Below, one piece after another: positions 9,212-19,120 of a DNA stretch of 64,000 bases. Each line of letters opens with the position of its first letter. Within the stretch, counting starts at the first letter, position 1. The notes beneath the pieces are model-generated. The model saw nothing but the letters and a program-made list of their open reading frames with translations. It did no database searches and was not told the DNA's origin. The DNA lies in contig VCMS01000223.1 of the NCBI GenBank assembly GCA_022539475.1, forward strand, positions 28,673 through 92,672. Direction: 5' to 3'. Source of the stretch: Gracilaria domingensis (Eukaryota > Rhodophyta > Florideophyceae > Gracilariales > Gracilariaceae). Both the position numbers and the translations under genes were made by a program.

Positions 9212-10333
9212 ATGCTGCTCATGCTGCAACAATGGAACTCGGAAGAACTAGAAATGGCAATGCTTCTAGATGAGCCACCGTTCCATGAGTATCAGCCCAT
9301 CCTATCAGGTGGAGAATCATGGCGCGCTGCGGGCACCCTTGCAAAAGCTTCCCGAGACATTGATTTGGAGGGCTATGCATGGTTGTTCGTCGTGTACAGG
9401 AGCGATCCTGTGAGCACGTGGGGTCAACGAAGCGTCAAGCTTACCACTGGAGGCGAAATACTTCGCGAAGAATCGCACTGTGGCCTGTGGACTGGCGGTT
9501 TTAGGTCCCTCAGATATGAGGTCCTTGCGCGTACGGTGTACGGTAATATTGTGGGCAACGACTCAACCATAAAGTGTGACTTGATTATAGACGCCCGCAT
9601 CCAGCAAGATCCTCCGGATTCTGAGACAATATCCCGCCCGCATACAAGAGATGGCGGAGTCAGTCACGGAAATAGTAGCTTTCAGCCTTCTCAAAACGAA
9701 GGCAGATATGGGACCGACTCACACATGAACGAATCTGCGGCCGGAAGAAGGCACACTTCCAGTTCATCGCCAAGTCGAAACAGGGGGCGTTCAAGAGGCG
9801 GGAAAACAGTGCTGTCCTTTAGAAGCGATGCTGATCTCCATTCTTCGTCAGGGTTCATGAACGATTCACAAGACCACTGCCATTCCCGTGACACATCTCA
9901 CGAAGCGACTGGGTATGGACATGTTAATAATGGGCTTAAAACTTCAGACGATAACCTCAGACAGGATGAAGAACCAAGTTTTCACGAACTTCTTGGCCAT
10001 TCTGAACCTCAGTATCGGTCGAGAAAGGACTTGTACGGGGAGCTCCGACTAGTGCCAAAACGAAAACATGGTGCTGTTGTGTCGTTCCTTATTGAAGAAG
10101 GGCGATGTAGAGATGATTGGTACGTGGAGGATGCATACAACTACTCGGACATGTTTCAGTTTTTCTTAACTGAATTCCAACGTAGACCTGCCGTGTCCGA
10201 ATTGTTGTCAAGGCTTGGCTTTGTCGTGGGCGCCACCCCACCCATAAAAGAAGCATTGCAGCCCCATATTGCCAAGGTGATTCATTCCTTTGAGGATATG
10301 AGTAAAGTGACAAAGCACGGTCGATATCGATAA
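9212..10333 (+). CDS. Unrecognised protein B, tandem paralogue of protein A
   Basis: 373 residues from the ATG at 9212 to TAA. It shares the start MLLMLQ and both conserved blocks with protein A: LAMLLDEPPFHEYQP-type sequence (here MAMLLDEPPFHEYQPILS), WLFVVYRSDP, WGQRSVKL, then at the end FFLTEFQRRP, ELLSRLGFVVG and KVTKHGRYR. The linker is about 80 residues longer and is rich in Ser, His, Arg and Gly, including an RNRGRSRGG stretch that could bind nucleic acid (inference). It is probably soluble. The blocks are conserved while the linker has diverged, which suggests two constrained domains. No function can be assigned. Confidence 0.8.
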   Translation: MLLMLQQWNSEELEMAMLLDEPPFHEYQPILSGGESWRAAGTLAKASRDIDLEGYAWLFVVYRSDPVSTWGQRSVKLTTGGEILREESHCGLWTGGFRSLRYEVLARTVYGNIVGNDSTIKCDLIIDARIQQDPPDSETISRPHTRDGGVSHGNSSFQPSQNEGRYGTDSHMNESAAGRRHTSSSSPSRNRGRSRGGKTVLSFRSDADLHSSSGFMNDSQDHCHSRDTSHEATGYGHVNNGLKTSDDNLRQDEEPSFHELLGHSEPQYRSRKDLYGELRLVPKRKHGAVVSFLIEEGRCRDDWYVEDAYNYSDMFQFFLTEFQRRPAVSELLSRLGFVVGATPPIKEALQPHIAKVIHSFEDMSKVTKHGRYR

Positions 10334-11085
10334 GCATCTCCCATGCCTGCCGGAAGCACTTTTCTTAAAACCATGGTCTCCGAGGAATTGCTCAGTATCC
10401 AAAGCTCTGTAAGTATCGGTCTACATGGATGGAGTGCACATGCTTAATCCGATTCTAGCCCCTACCCCCCCTACCTATTCCCCAATTGCAAGGATACATC
10501 ATTCGTCCATGATGTAGAGTTTTAGCTTTTTCGCTCCTGAACAGGATATCCGTTACAATCTTCATCACGATGCCTGCAGTGGCATGTTGACCACGCGGGT
10601 TCCACTTTTGTTGAGCGCAGCCAATAAAGGCACTCTAGTCCTTTCGCGTTGACATTATCTTTGCCGTTCTGTTCCTTGCTTTTGGTGATGTGCGGCTCCC
10701 AAAGTCTCCTGTACGGAGTTCACTTTTCTACGATATGAACCGCTCGGCAAGAGCAAACGAAAGAGACCATAATGAAATGATTGATATCAGAGACATAATC
10801 ATCATCATCATCATGATGAAGAGATCCATTTGCATCGAGAAGAATGTTAGGCTGATGTTTGCAGTTCGACGCGAATTTCAATCATCTCTAAAAATATAAC
10901 AAATCCAAGGGAAGTGTTGTCTGTCAAGCTTCGTTTTTGGCTGTTGCAGCAGCCGCACTTTCGACTCAAGTCTCGTTGGGCGCCAGGCGAACATGCCTAT
11001 TTCCTCCACTGGAAATTCACACTGCGGCCCAGACTCTTACTTTGGTGAACTCGTGCATGCGTTCGCGGTTTAGGAAGGACAGTTC
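10334..11085. other. Spacer before syntaxin gene
   Basis: 750 bp holding a possible AATAAA at about 10623, an ATC microsatellite at 10798-10815 and no convincing coding frame. The right end is presumably the syntaxin promoter and 5' UTR. Confidence 0.5.
10798..10815 (+). repeat. ATC microsatellite
   Basis: Five to six ATC units run into ATGATGAAG, in the spacer upstream of the syntaxin gene. Confidence 0.8.
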
Positions 11086-12042
11086 ATGGCGTCGCGAGAT
11101 CGAACAGCTCTCTTCCTGCGATACAGGGAGGAGGCAAAAACGTTGCATGGCGCGCCGCACACATTCCTCGACGACGAAGATGCAGACAAGCAAGAACTTC
11201 TCGATGGCAGTGACACTCCGACAGACGATGGCTCTCACCGCTCCGCATCTCATCGGCGAAGGGCGCAAATGCGACCAGACTGGGTGTTTACCCACAGCGA
11301 CTTGAAAGGAGATCTTGCTGAAATGGAGAAGATGCTGAGCCAGTTGAGCGCCTTGTACGCCAAGCATTTGTTGCCTTCATTTGGAGATATAGACACGTCA
11401 GAACTAGAGCACGAAATTCGAATACGCTCCCATCAGCTCACTGAAATGCTACGTTCTGCGGAACAAAAAGTGCGAAGTATAACCAGGGAGTCAAACGCGA
11501 AAACCGCCAAGCGCGATGTGGAAGGAGAGATCCTGCGAAACATGCAAAAACGATTCGCATCACCATTGCAAGAAATATCCATGTCGTTTAGGAAAAAGCA
11601 AAAGGGTTATCTTGAGAAACTTCAAGACATGAAAGAATCCCTCAGCGTGCAATCCGAACCACCTCAAGATACTGTCATTACTTTCGATGAAACAATGGAC
11701 TCCTTTGATCCTGCTATGTCAGAGGGCCAACTACTGGCTGTAGATGGAGCGTCTGCCTTGGCGCAGGAGAGAACTCGGGAGCTTAAGCGCGTTGTTGCCA
11801 ATGTCAATGATTTAGCGACGCTTGTTAAGGACTTGGCAGGTCTGGTCGTGGACCAGGGAACAGTGCTAGATAGGATTGATTACAACCTGGAGGATGTCAA
11901 GGTTAACACGTTTGGAGCTCTCCGAGAGCTACGTATAACCGATCGAAATGAGAGAAAACGACACGCCTTATGCTGTATTATCGTTTTATCTATCGCATGT
12001 GGAGTTATGTTTATCATTCTAGTTTACAAATGGACGTCATAA
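11086..12042 (+). CDS. Qa-SNARE of the syntaxin-16/Tlg2/SYP4 class
   Basis: 318 residues from the ATG at 11086 to TAA. It opens with MASRDRTALFLRYREEA, the hallmark N-peptide of Tlg2/syntaxin-16/SYP41 that binds the Sec1/Munc18 protein Vps45. A three-helix Habc region covers residues about 70-200. The Qa SNARE motif is at about residues 225-285 and contains DLATLVKDLAGLVVDQGTV with the zero-layer Gln. A C-terminal membrane anchor (about residues 293-315) ends the protein. In plants and fungi this SNARE acts at the trans-Golgi network in retrograde and vacuolar traffic. It ends 46 bp from the convergent SbcCD gene, so their 3' UTRs probably overlap. Confidence 0.93.
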   Translation: MASRDRTALFLRYREEAKTLHGAPHTFLDDEDADKQELLDGSDTPTDDGSHRSASHRRRAQMRPDWVFTHSDLKGDLAEMEKMLSQLSALYAKHLLPSFGDIDTSELEHEIRIRSHQLTEMLRSAEQKVRSITRESNAKTAKRDVEGEILRNMQKRFASPLQEISMSFRKKQKGYLEKLQDMKESLSVQSEPPQDTVITFDETMDSFDPAMSEGQLLAVDGASALAQERTRELKRVVANVNDLATLVKDLAGLVVDQGTVLDRIDYNLEDVKVNTFGALRELRITDRNERKRHALCCIIVLSIACGVMFIILVYKWTS

Positions 12043-12088
12043 CACTTCAAAAGAGATATGTTTCTCACAGGCAGACATATCATATTGA

Positions 12089-15000
12089 CTACCCCACATC
12101 TTCTTCGGTTGAGGTGTCTACCACTAATTGGCTTTGGTCTGATCGTCGTCGCTCCACAGTATCTGTTCCGCCGTGCGCATAGGCCGCAATTTCTGGTGCT
12201 TCATCTTGTGCTACAACCAGTACGGTGTTTCTTGCTCCATCACGAGACAGAATAAGATCCGGAATTATGCGAGACATTCTCTGTCTACCATCGCCATCCA
12301 GTGACTGAAGTATCTCATCCAAAACCATAAGCGATGATTGAAATCCAGCACGTTCATGAGCGAGGTCAGAGAAAGCCAAAGCGAAAGACAGAGAGCATCT
12401 TTGACGTTGGCCCCCACTAAGTTGACGTAGGGATCGCTCACGAACGTCCTGAAATCCCTTCGACCTAACAAAAATACGCTTCGAAATGACTTCCTTGTTG
12501 TCCCCATCATTTCGAGTTGATGATTTGTAATCCGAGAAGGCCCGAATTTGTAGGATAAGTTCCCCAGCTGAGAGTTTCTGCAGATATTCATCGGTGAGCT
12601 TTTCAAGTCTGGTGAGGCCTTCCTCCAAAACGAATGAAGGAACTCCGCGAGGCCCGAAGGCTACATCCAGAGCCTTTGTCACTTCTATTTTATCGGAAAG
12701 CGACTGAAACTCGTTCATTCGCTTCGTCACGACTTCCCTCTCTCTAGTCAATTCTGCTGATATCAACTTCAGTGATTCTTCGTAAGGGTTTCCTTCGTCC
12801 ATATATCCACGCCTTTCGGTTTCTAGATCTCTACATTTAGCTTGCAGTGAATGCAGTTCATCGAGTTGCTCCTGTAGAGCCTGTTTCTCTGCGGAACGTT
12901 GGATGCGTATACGTTCTCTCTCGTCTATAGCGGATTTGAGTCGGTTATATGACTCTTCTGCTTGTTCAAAGTTCTGTCTGGACTTTGCAACCTTATTTTC
13001 TAAGAAAGCAAACACCTGACGTTTGATGAATTCCAAGTTCTTTTTCCGGTCAACCTCCTCCAAGCCCAGGTCTAACAACTGATCTAGATAGAAATTCCTT
13101 TCTCTTTTAAGGAGATTTAAACGATCCGAATATCCTGTAACATCTCGTTCCAGAGCTGCCCGAGTTTCCTTCCCAGCTCGAAGCTTCCTCACATCTTCGA
13201 GTAGTGCTTTTTTTCTCGAACTAATATCGCTTTTCTCCGTTTCTATTATGTCGTGAAATTCTCGAACACTCTTTTCGTATTGAACAACTTCACGCACTTT
13301 CTTTTCCTCACTAAGATTGAGCCGTTCTTCAATCGACTGCATTTCAGACATAAGCCGAAGTCTAGCTTTTTCGTATTGCACACCATCAAACGGACGCAGA
13401 CATTTGTCACAGGTAACAATCCCGGCACGCAATGGAGTCCAGGTCGAGAGTTCTTTACCTGGAGTCTCGAACTCGACTGTGGCAAATTCTTCACTCTGAG
13501 CCAACTGATTTCGGATCTCCTGAAGGGAAACTCGCAGCCGCACTGTCTCTTCATGGGCATTTGAAGCATTTTTCCGGGCAGAATCAACCCGAGTAAGCTT
13601 ATTGTAAAAGTTCGAACCTTCGCAACCTTCCATGTTGAGGTCGTTGAGGCCTACTAGCTTTTGAAGCCGCTCGTCGCAAGAATTAAGTTCAGAAATGGAT
13701 CTTCGCAGCCTTGAGTCCAGTTCTTTTGACATCTCCATCTTTCTCAGCTCATTCTCCGTTGTGGCGATGAAGTTCTGCAGATTTGACATGCGTTTTAGTT
13801 TTGAACGTTCCCATTCTTCCGCTTTCTGAACAACTGTGTGAGCACGGACACATAGATCCTCATCGGCTTTGAGGTTTGCTTTTAGCCGGGCCATTTCTGC
13901 AGCTGACGACGCACAGTCAATATCAAAATTATCCTTCATGTGTTCATCTAGTTCTCGCAAAGCCCTTCGAAGCTCTTTTATGACCTTGAGGAGATCATCT
14001 GAACAATTTCCAATCGCGAATGACTCACTGAATGATATGCTGTCTTCGTCCCATCTACTAAATCCGGCTATCAACGACTGCAGCGCGCGATTGATGTCCG
14101 TAATCTTTCTTTGTCTCTCCATCTCGAAATCGTCCAACTGCTTTTGAAGAGAAACTTTAGCCACTTCTAGCCTCGCAACGACAGCTTCAGCTGCTTTCAG
14201 AGATGCATTGGACGTCAATTGCATTTCATTAAGCTTAGAAACCCGTGCTCTACTCTTTCTTCGAGCTTCTTTCCAGATTTCTATTGGGAAGACCAATGCC
14301 AGATGATCCTTCAGCGTTCTGTCTGTGGAATCCAAGAGCCCTCTGCCTGCACCCATGTGCTGGCCGAAAAAAACTGTATGGGGAAGTAACGCCCCATCGA
14401 CAAGACGATCGATTCTGCTCTGGGTTTCTTTCACTTCCAAACCAGATAAATCGACACCATTTACAATCAGTGAAAGCCCTTGCTTATACGACCTTCGGAA
14501 CAAAGAAGAAAATAAACAATCGAATACTCCCGTTAGAATACAGTGATGATCTTGTTCGGTAACAAATGGATGATTTTCTTACCTTGTCTTCGCTATAGTC
14601 CCATTCCTTGAACTTGTCCTAGTTATTGTTATGTTTAGTGGCCTTTGTTCTTCCTTGCTCTCAAAATCGATTAATTGAGCTTGATGGCGCTCTTCAGCTG
14701 TCATCATGTCACGAGCCTCCGAAAGTACTCGTTCTCCGTAAAGTACAAGTTCCGTGGAGACTCTACATCCCTTCGAATTATCGTGCACCATTTCCAACGC
14801 AACACCCTTCTCCACAGATCCATCTGGCCTAGCATCAGTCCTTCCCGTCATTGCCCAGAGTGCTGCCATGGCCAAACTTGTCTTTCCGGTTCCATTCGTC
14901 CGACCAGTAAGAGCGCCATCTTCGTCACAATCCCTTCCTACGATGAGAACTATACCTCGTTTCAAAAGTGGATACTTTACGGGGTGCAAAAATGGTCCGA

Positions 15001-16210
15001 AGCCTTCCAAAGTTACCGATTTCCAGTCTATCCTAACGTCCTTTCCAGAAAGGCTAGAAGAGAATCGCCCACCAACTTCATGCAAAATTTCGAGGCCAGC
15101 TTTTGTAACATGCGGCCCAAGGTTCTTGAACACTGCGTATTGTCGGAAGAGATCATAGTTTGAAATGGTCTTGGATGAAATGCGAGGCTCAGTCATTGCA
15201 AGTGGTCCTGCTTCCGAGATTGACGAATGAGATGCACCGGTAGCGTATTGCTGTTCGACTCGCATGCCTGCTTTCCTCAGATTCTCAACAAAATTTGTGG
15301 AATCGGAACAAGATTGAACAACAACCCGATCCCCTTGTCGTAGTTCCGGCATGATAAACGGAGAATCGAAATGAATTCTGAAGTGACGTGGTCCAATATC
15401 TATGGGTATTCGTTCGACGACTTGCCACCCCATTGTTCTATCCAATACCAAGAGCTCCTTCTCTTGCCGAGTTTCTGAAGCAGAAACTTGATAAGGAGAT
15501 CCAACGTAATGGATTGTCTCCGCGACTGTATGGGGACGATGAATATGGCCGCTATACACCCTCGTCTGTGTTGGAAAATCCGAGGGTTCGAGGGTTCTGG
15601 CCGATGACTTGGATATGATTTTATCAGCTAGGCGAGCACCAGCTACCTCGACATGACAGAAAATAGCTTGCACTCTCTGCGGCATGACGCAAACTTCTTT
15701 CAAAACCGATTTGAGTGTAGTTGTGTCATGAATGTAGGGCAAAAAGAGAGCATCGAAAACGAGCGAGGGTCTTGTAATCAGCAAACAGTTGTCATCTCCT
15801 ACGGTCGTCGCAATGGGAACGAGTGAAACCCCATGTCCACTACGAGTGATAAGGTCATGATTCCCTGGGATCATGATAAGCGGCACTTTCCATTTTGAAA
15901 AGCTTTCGAGAACCGCGTTCAATGGCTCAACGGGGAGATTGCCTCGCGCGTGCCAGAAATCTCCAAGAAAGACCACTGCTGTGCCACGCTTCAAAGCCTC
16001 ATTGTGTGCGAACGAAAGGACTTGCAGGCATGTCTCAAGAGATTCTCTCTTGACGTGCAGGTCGGATAGGACTAGAAAACGGTCTTTACCCCGCAGGGAG
16101 GCGGGAGTCTCGACATGTTTAAGATGTGCAGTGCAAACATGTCTGCGAAGCTCTCGTGCTCGGGGTCGACGAAAGCAAAGGGGAGCATGTATACGGGCAA
16201 ATGCAGTCAT
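12089..16210 (-). CDS. SbcD-SbcC (Mre11-Rad50-like) fusion protein, organelle-type leader
   Basis: Spliced from 16210-14583 and 14492-12089 (minus strand), 1343 residues, ending in TAG. Residues 1-35 are basic and acid-poor, like an organelle presequence. Residues 44-250 form an SbcD/Mre11 phosphoesterase with SDLHVK (50-52), LGDFWH (83-87), IPGNHD (115-119), FCHVEVAG and SGHIHR, so all metal-binding motifs are present. Residues about 395-445 begin the SbcC/Rad50 ATPase, with Walker A GRTNGTGKTS at 436-445. Long coiled coils follow, with a zinc hook CDKC mid-way, the ABC signature LSGGQRQR and Walker B SLMVLDEIL near the end. Bacterial SbcD and SbcC are separate subunits that cut hairpins and process DNA ends. 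Here both lie in one chain. A role in repair of plastid or mitochondrial DNA is inference. A 90 nt intron joins the two open frames. Confidence 0.9.
14493..14582 (-). other. Spliceosomal intron in the SbcD-SbcC gene
   Basis: 90 nt. On the minus strand the donor is AG|GTAAGA. A branch-like TTCTAAC is followed by a T-rich tract, and the acceptor is CGAAG|GTCG. Splicing joins the two long frames in phase (AG|G, an Arg codon), giving 1343 uninterrupted residues. Without it the first frame stops two bases into the intron. Confidence 0.85.
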
Positions 16211-16792
16211 ACTGCCCGCCGTTGTCCGTCAAACCCCGAAAGAATTATCAAGAGTTGAGAGCAAATACATGAGGTAGGGCTACCTTTGTATTCTGGGAAT
16301 CTCGGCGAGAACTGCTTCGTCATGAGCACAAATAGATCCGCATCTTGTCAAGATTCTTGGGGAATCGTAATTTCCAAAAATATGCATCTCGCTGAAGTAA
16401 AGTGTTTTGTCTTGTCCGTCACGTCTTAACTTACGACTCGTAAGGCCGCCATCTTGGCTGGCAGCGTTGGAGTGTTCAGGGTTCGAAGCTCACCCATGCA
16501 TTCGAGATTTGAATCAATACACACTCCTGATACGGAAGCTGGAGAGCAGCTAGTTGCAACGATGAGCTACCACATGCGTGAAACAAATATGTGGCAAGCA
16601 ATGGCTGTTTCTAACAGGCAACCGAAAGATTTTAACTGTTAACGAAAGCAATAGAAGGATCACCAAGCATTTATCTCTAATATGTCGGTGTCGTTAACCA
16701 CGCTTTTGCTTCAAAATGAGTCGAGGGAAGGATGAATAGATGAAAATAGGGATCGAAGTGTGTATGCTGTACATGAACCCAATCGCAAAGTA
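16211..16792. other. Spacer upstream of the SbcD-SbcC gene
   Basis: 580 bp between two minus-strand genes. It should hold the SbcD-SbcC promoter and the 3' UTR of the coiled-coil gene. No convincing frame, RNA or repeat was seen. Confidence 0.5.
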
Positions 16793-18619
16793 TCAGTTCT
16801 CAATAAGTTTATTGATGACCTCGGTGTTCATTGAGCCTGTAGTTATTTCCTGGTTCTTTGGAGGTGCATCCACACTCCCAGCAGAAAGTTGTGTTTCATC
16901 GCAAGCAGTTTCGTCGTTAGCGACAGCCTCCAACCACTTGCCGTATTTAAGCGAAAGACTTGAGCGAATTCGTTCGAGACGGTTCACAGTGTTCAGTAAT
17001 ACTTGTCGCGGTGAATTAGACGACACTGGCACAGGACGTGGGCCATCATGCACCTCACCTGACATATGATCTCCGTTGAGCTCGGGTAACTCCAACGTAT
17101 CTTGTATTCTTTCTGCTTCCGACGGTGATCTTTCGAAGTGTATGGCCTGAGATACACCTTCAAGCACATCCACCTCTTCCAACAACTTCACTAACCCTTC
17201 TTCAAGCGATGGTGATGAAGCCCTCTTGGGCACAGCCGAGACAGGGGAACTTTGTTCCACATTCTCCTGAGGATGATAGGCGACTGGTGCATCTCTTTGG
17301 GCTTCTTCCCGCAAAGGTGGGATAGCAGCCGCTCTTTCGGATTCTGACCGTGGAAGGGCTTCCGGATTCACTTGGGGACGACACATATCATGCTGGGCGT
17401 CGGACATGGAAGGGCTTTGTCGAGACGGATGATTCTCAGGTATGCAACGTTCCTCGAAAACTGGGCGTATTTTGTCCTCTCTTGAGTACACCGTTGGACC
17501 AAAGCGAACTCTCTTCACAAGTTCTGTACATTCCTGTTCTAGGCTTGAGACCCGCTCTGTCAGTTTACCGTTCTCTTCGATTACAAGGCGCAATTCCTCT
17601 CTGAGCTCTTGTTCCCGTCTATTGTGCAAAACAGGGGAAGGCGAAACCTGGTCGACGTCATGAAAATTCCGCCCTCTTGAGGACGGAATCGAACGATGCC
17701 CATGCCATTCACGTTCCAACTGTTCAAATTCTGGTTCGCGCCGAATATCGAGTGGATCCATATCAGCGTACGTGCCAGAAGCACGAAGCGCTGACGCGGG
17801 CGAGGTGTCTCTTTTTCCACGCGCTCGTGGAGGGGTTACGTTTTCAATGTTACTCACGCGACCAGAAGCAATTTTCTCATCCACATCGGTGAGTACTGCA
17901 TTGCGCTTGCATTCGCTAACTTCGTCTTGCAATCGCGAAATGACCTTGAGATGACTGTGCCGCTCTTCGAGGAGTCGCTGAGTGTTCCTTTTGATATCCG
18001 CAAGCATCACGCTCAAACGGCGAGCTTCTTTGTCAGAGCGCTCTTTAGACTTGAGCCAATCATCTCTTTCTCGCCGTAAGGAGTAGAGTTCGTCGAGCTC
18101 CTTTTGGATTAGAATATCGCGTTCGTCAAAGTGCTGCGACGGGCGACGATGGTCTTCTGAAGCGGCTCTTCTGACGGGAACATCGTACTTGGGAGCTCGA
18201 GGCGATAAACGGATCTTTCTTTTCGCTTCACCAAATGAGACTCTGTGACCACTCTCCCTGGGTACATGAGAGCTAGCGCGTCTTCTTCTCTCCAGGTGAC
18301 GAACCTTTCGCTCCGAGCGATCCAATTCGCCCGCCAAGCGGCGGATGGCGTCCGTGTGGCGTTTCTCAGCGTTACCGGCCGCAACGAGGCCCGCAGCAAT
18401 CTCTGCCAGCCGCACGTCGTTTTCCGTCGGCGCTGGGGTGACAGGCGATGCCCAATGCACAGCCGGAGCTTGCGGAAGATGTTGACCAGGGGTCCAATTG
18501 GTGGCTTGCGGGGAGGGGGCCGTGTTGGAGGCGGGATTGCCGGTGAGCAACAACGCCAGATACTTATCGCGCACGGAACGGAGACTAGGCGTGCCGTCCA
18601 GCGGCGTCGCTGTAGCCAT
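16793..18619 (-). CDS. Unrecognised coiled-coil protein
   Basis: 608 residues from the ATG at 18617-18619 to TGA. I do not recognise a family. Residues 80-250 are strongly charged heptad-like sequence, for example RRLAGELDRSERKVRHLERR and ELDELYSLRRERDDWLK. A second coiled coil near residues 340-375 contains REELRLVIEENGKLTERV. A short helical segment near 485-510 reads EEGLVKLLEEVDVLEG, and the C-terminal helix contains LLNTVNRLERIRSSLSLKYGKWLEAV. The links between are Ser/Pro/Arg-rich. There is no signal peptide or membrane helix. A cytoskeletal, centrosomal or scaffold role is a guess from composition. The gene is divergent from UTP6. Confidence 0.8.
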   Translation of the reverse strand: MATATPLDGTPSLRSVRDKYLALLLTGNPASNTAPSPQATNWTPGQHLPQAPAVHWASPVTPAPTENDVRLAEIAAGLVAAGNAEKRHTDAIRRLAGELDRSERKVRHLERRRRASSHVPRESGHRVSFGEAKRKIRLSPRAPKYDVPVRRAASEDHRRPSQHFDERDILIQKELDELYSLRRERDDWLKSKERSDKEARRLSVMLADIKRNTQRLLEERHSHLKVISRLQDEVSECKRNAVLTDVDEKIASGRVSNIENVTPPRARGKRDTSPASALRASGTYADMDPLDIRREPEFEQLEREWHGHRSIPSSRGRNFHDVDQVSPSPVLHNRREQELREELRLVIEENGKLTERVSSLEQECTELVKRVRFGPTVYSREDKIRPVFEERCIPENHPSRQSPSMSDAQHDMCRPQVNPEALPRSESERAAAIPPLREEAQRDAPVAYHPQENVEQSSPVSAVPKRASSPSLEEGLVKLLEEVDVLEGVSQAIHFERSPSEAERIQDTLELPELNGDHMSGEVHDGPRPVPVSSNSPRQVLLNTVNRLERIRSSLSLKYGKWLEAVANDETACDETQLSAGSVDAPPKNQEITTGSMNTEVINKLIEN

Positions 18620-19120
18620 GTCAAGACGGAGGAGTCACTGCGAGGAAGCGGCGCAGTTCAAGACGCATAGCATAGGGGGCGAGGGGCTGCAATGGAAGCG
18701 GCGGTGGTGGGTGGGTGGGAGGGAGCGGAGGAGCGTGGGTGGCGGGGGGGGGGTGAGTAGAGAGCTGTTCTTGTCAGGAAAGCGCGGTCATTTGTCAAGG
18801 CGGTGAACAGTACGCCTGGTTCGAACTTGGCGCCAAAACGGCGGCGCAGCTCGTTCTCGCCGCCTCGTCACTGCACTAGCACCCACTCGCCGCGCGACAA
18901 GTGTGGCGGGCGCGCTCTTTTTCCCGCGAAAGCAGAAGTGCAACCACGATGCCTCCGTTGTGACAGCGCGTTGCTTACAGAAGCTGTAACGTGCGTGATC
19001 CATCCCGTCGGCGTCCCGCTCCCGACTGTGCTACGCGTAGCAACTGATCGATTGTTTTGAGGAGCCCTGACCGTCGCCCGCGGTGGACAGGGACAGGCGG
19101 CCCAACGCCCTCGACGCGCC
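18620..19120. promoter_or_regulatory. Divergent promoter of the coiled-coil gene and UTP6
   Basis: 501 bp between two start codons. A G-rich stretch lies at 18690-18755 with a run of nine Gs near 18746, and a GGCGCCAAAACGGCGGCG block at 18829-18846 contains an E2F-like TTGGCGCC. There is no clear TATA box. The assignment rests on position. Confidence 0.45.

Noticed and set aside
18815-18850. TGGTTCGAACTTGG looks like a tRNA T-arm.
   Set aside because: No acceptor stem, D-arm or anticodon arm can be placed around it.
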